Positions 63,825 through 64,000 of a stretch of 64,000 nucleotides of DNA are shown one piece after another; the stretch's first letter is position 1; each line of letters begins with the position of its first letter. The position numbers and the translations under genes were made by a program. The notes under the pieces are model-generated. The model did no database searches. It was not told where the DNA came from and saw nothing but the letters and a program-made list of their open reading frames with translations. This DNA comes from Algoriphagus sp. AK58. Lineage in GTDB: Bacteria; Bacteroidota; Bacteroidia; Cytophagales; Cyclobacteriaceae. Location of the stretch: the NCBI RefSeq assembly GCF_014324365.1, contig NZ_QEIG01000020.1, positions 124,001-188,000 on the forward strand, read 5' to 3'.

Positions 63825-64000
63825 TCAAATTCTGGGCCCTTTTCGGGCTTTGCTTACCGATTGACTGAGGGTCGGTTCAGGAATCCCCGCCTTCTCCCCC
63901 TGCTTCAGGTCTTTTTTTTTACCGGAAAGGTCATCGGACTTTTGCTCTGGAGACTGTTTTTGATCTTTAGCAAGAATCTCTGTTGTCTTTACCGAATTCA
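63825..64000 (-). CDS. C-terminal end of an unidentified protein (cut by window edge)
   Basis: An open minus-strand frame enters from the right edge and ends at a TGA at 63825-63827. The last 58 residues are charged and Gln/Lys-rich: KTTEILAKDQKQSPEQKSDD, GKKKDLKQGEKAG, then PTLSQSVSKARKGPRI. A strong terminator follows, supporting a real gene. Hydrophilic tails of this kind occur in relaxases and other mobilization proteins, but nothing diagnostic is visible. Confidence 0.55.
   Translation of the reverse strand, partial: NSVKTTEILAKDQKQSPEQKSDDLSGKKKDLKQGEKAGIPEPTLSQSVSKARKGPRI

Noticed and set aside
52260..64000. Right attachment site of the island
   Set aside because: No second copy of the tRNA-Ser 3' end was found by eye within the window; it may lie beyond the edge.

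Overview
The window reads as a chromosomal stretch from a Bacteroidota bacterium, most likely Cytophagales/Cyclobacteriaceae (Algoriphagus-like; inferred from protein style, no search run). Supporting signs are the gliding lipoprotein GldH beside RicT, a GWxTD-domain protein, a DUF2723 protein, lipoproteins with Cys-Ser/Glu lipoboxes, weak or absent Shine-Dalgarno sequences, and promoter elements of the Bacteroidota form TAnnTTTG.

Region by region. 1-6.5 kb: a minus-strand export operon (periplasmic adaptor, ABC ATPase, FtsX/MacB-type permease) next to a divergent sigma-54 response regulator/histidine kinase pair. Both gaps of the operon hold a four-helix-bundle gene accompanied by short purine/pyrimidine-biased repeats, and a sigma-54-like promoter precedes the adaptor gene. 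6.5-13.3 kb: a broken helical gene, small envelope proteins, a large glucose/sorbosone-dehydrogenase-like lipoprotein fused to PKD and cytochrome c domains, and an exported MsrA-MsrB fusion. 13.7-20 kb: a 1582-residue multi-PAS hybrid kinase followed by two response regulators. 20-24 kb: AlkB, small envelope proteins and a D-lactate-dehydrogenase-type enzyme. 24.1-26.9 kb: an apparent cold-adaptation operon (desaturase, DEAD-box helicase, small basic protein, cold-shock protein) whose first gene seems to start at ATT.

27.3-36.5 kb is the most interesting block. It carries a TsdA-like diheme cytochrome, two paralogous porins, a split YeeE/YedE sulfur transporter, a CstB-like persulfide dioxygenase-rhodanese fusion and a thioredoxin, interrupted by an acyl-ACP thioesterase and an MFS transporter. 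Four TGTGA-N6-TCACA-type (Crp/Fnr-like) palindromes precede its transcription units; at three of them the centre lies 36.5-37.5 nt from the end of a TAnnTTTG-like -10 element. I read this as a sulfide/persulfide to thiosulfate to tetrathionate module under one Crp/Fnr-family regulator.

36.6-51.5 kb is mostly housekeeping (DUF2723, methyltransferase, GWxTD, RlmB, ManC, KdsD, RecQ, PurD, RicT, GldH, and a PAS protein ending at a DHp helix pair). At 52.2 kb a tRNA-Ser(GCT) is followed by a CTnDOT-type tyrosine integrase, marking a probable integrated island that runs to the window end. It holds gene remnants, three copies of a hairpin repeat with conserved flanks and differing stems, an orphan RHS tip with an HExxGH motif coupled to a lipoprotein that may be its immunity protein, a beta-propeller-like lipoprotein, a leucine-rich-repeat lipoprotein, and the tail of a further gene. 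No CRISPR array, rRNA or insertion-sequence transposase was seen.
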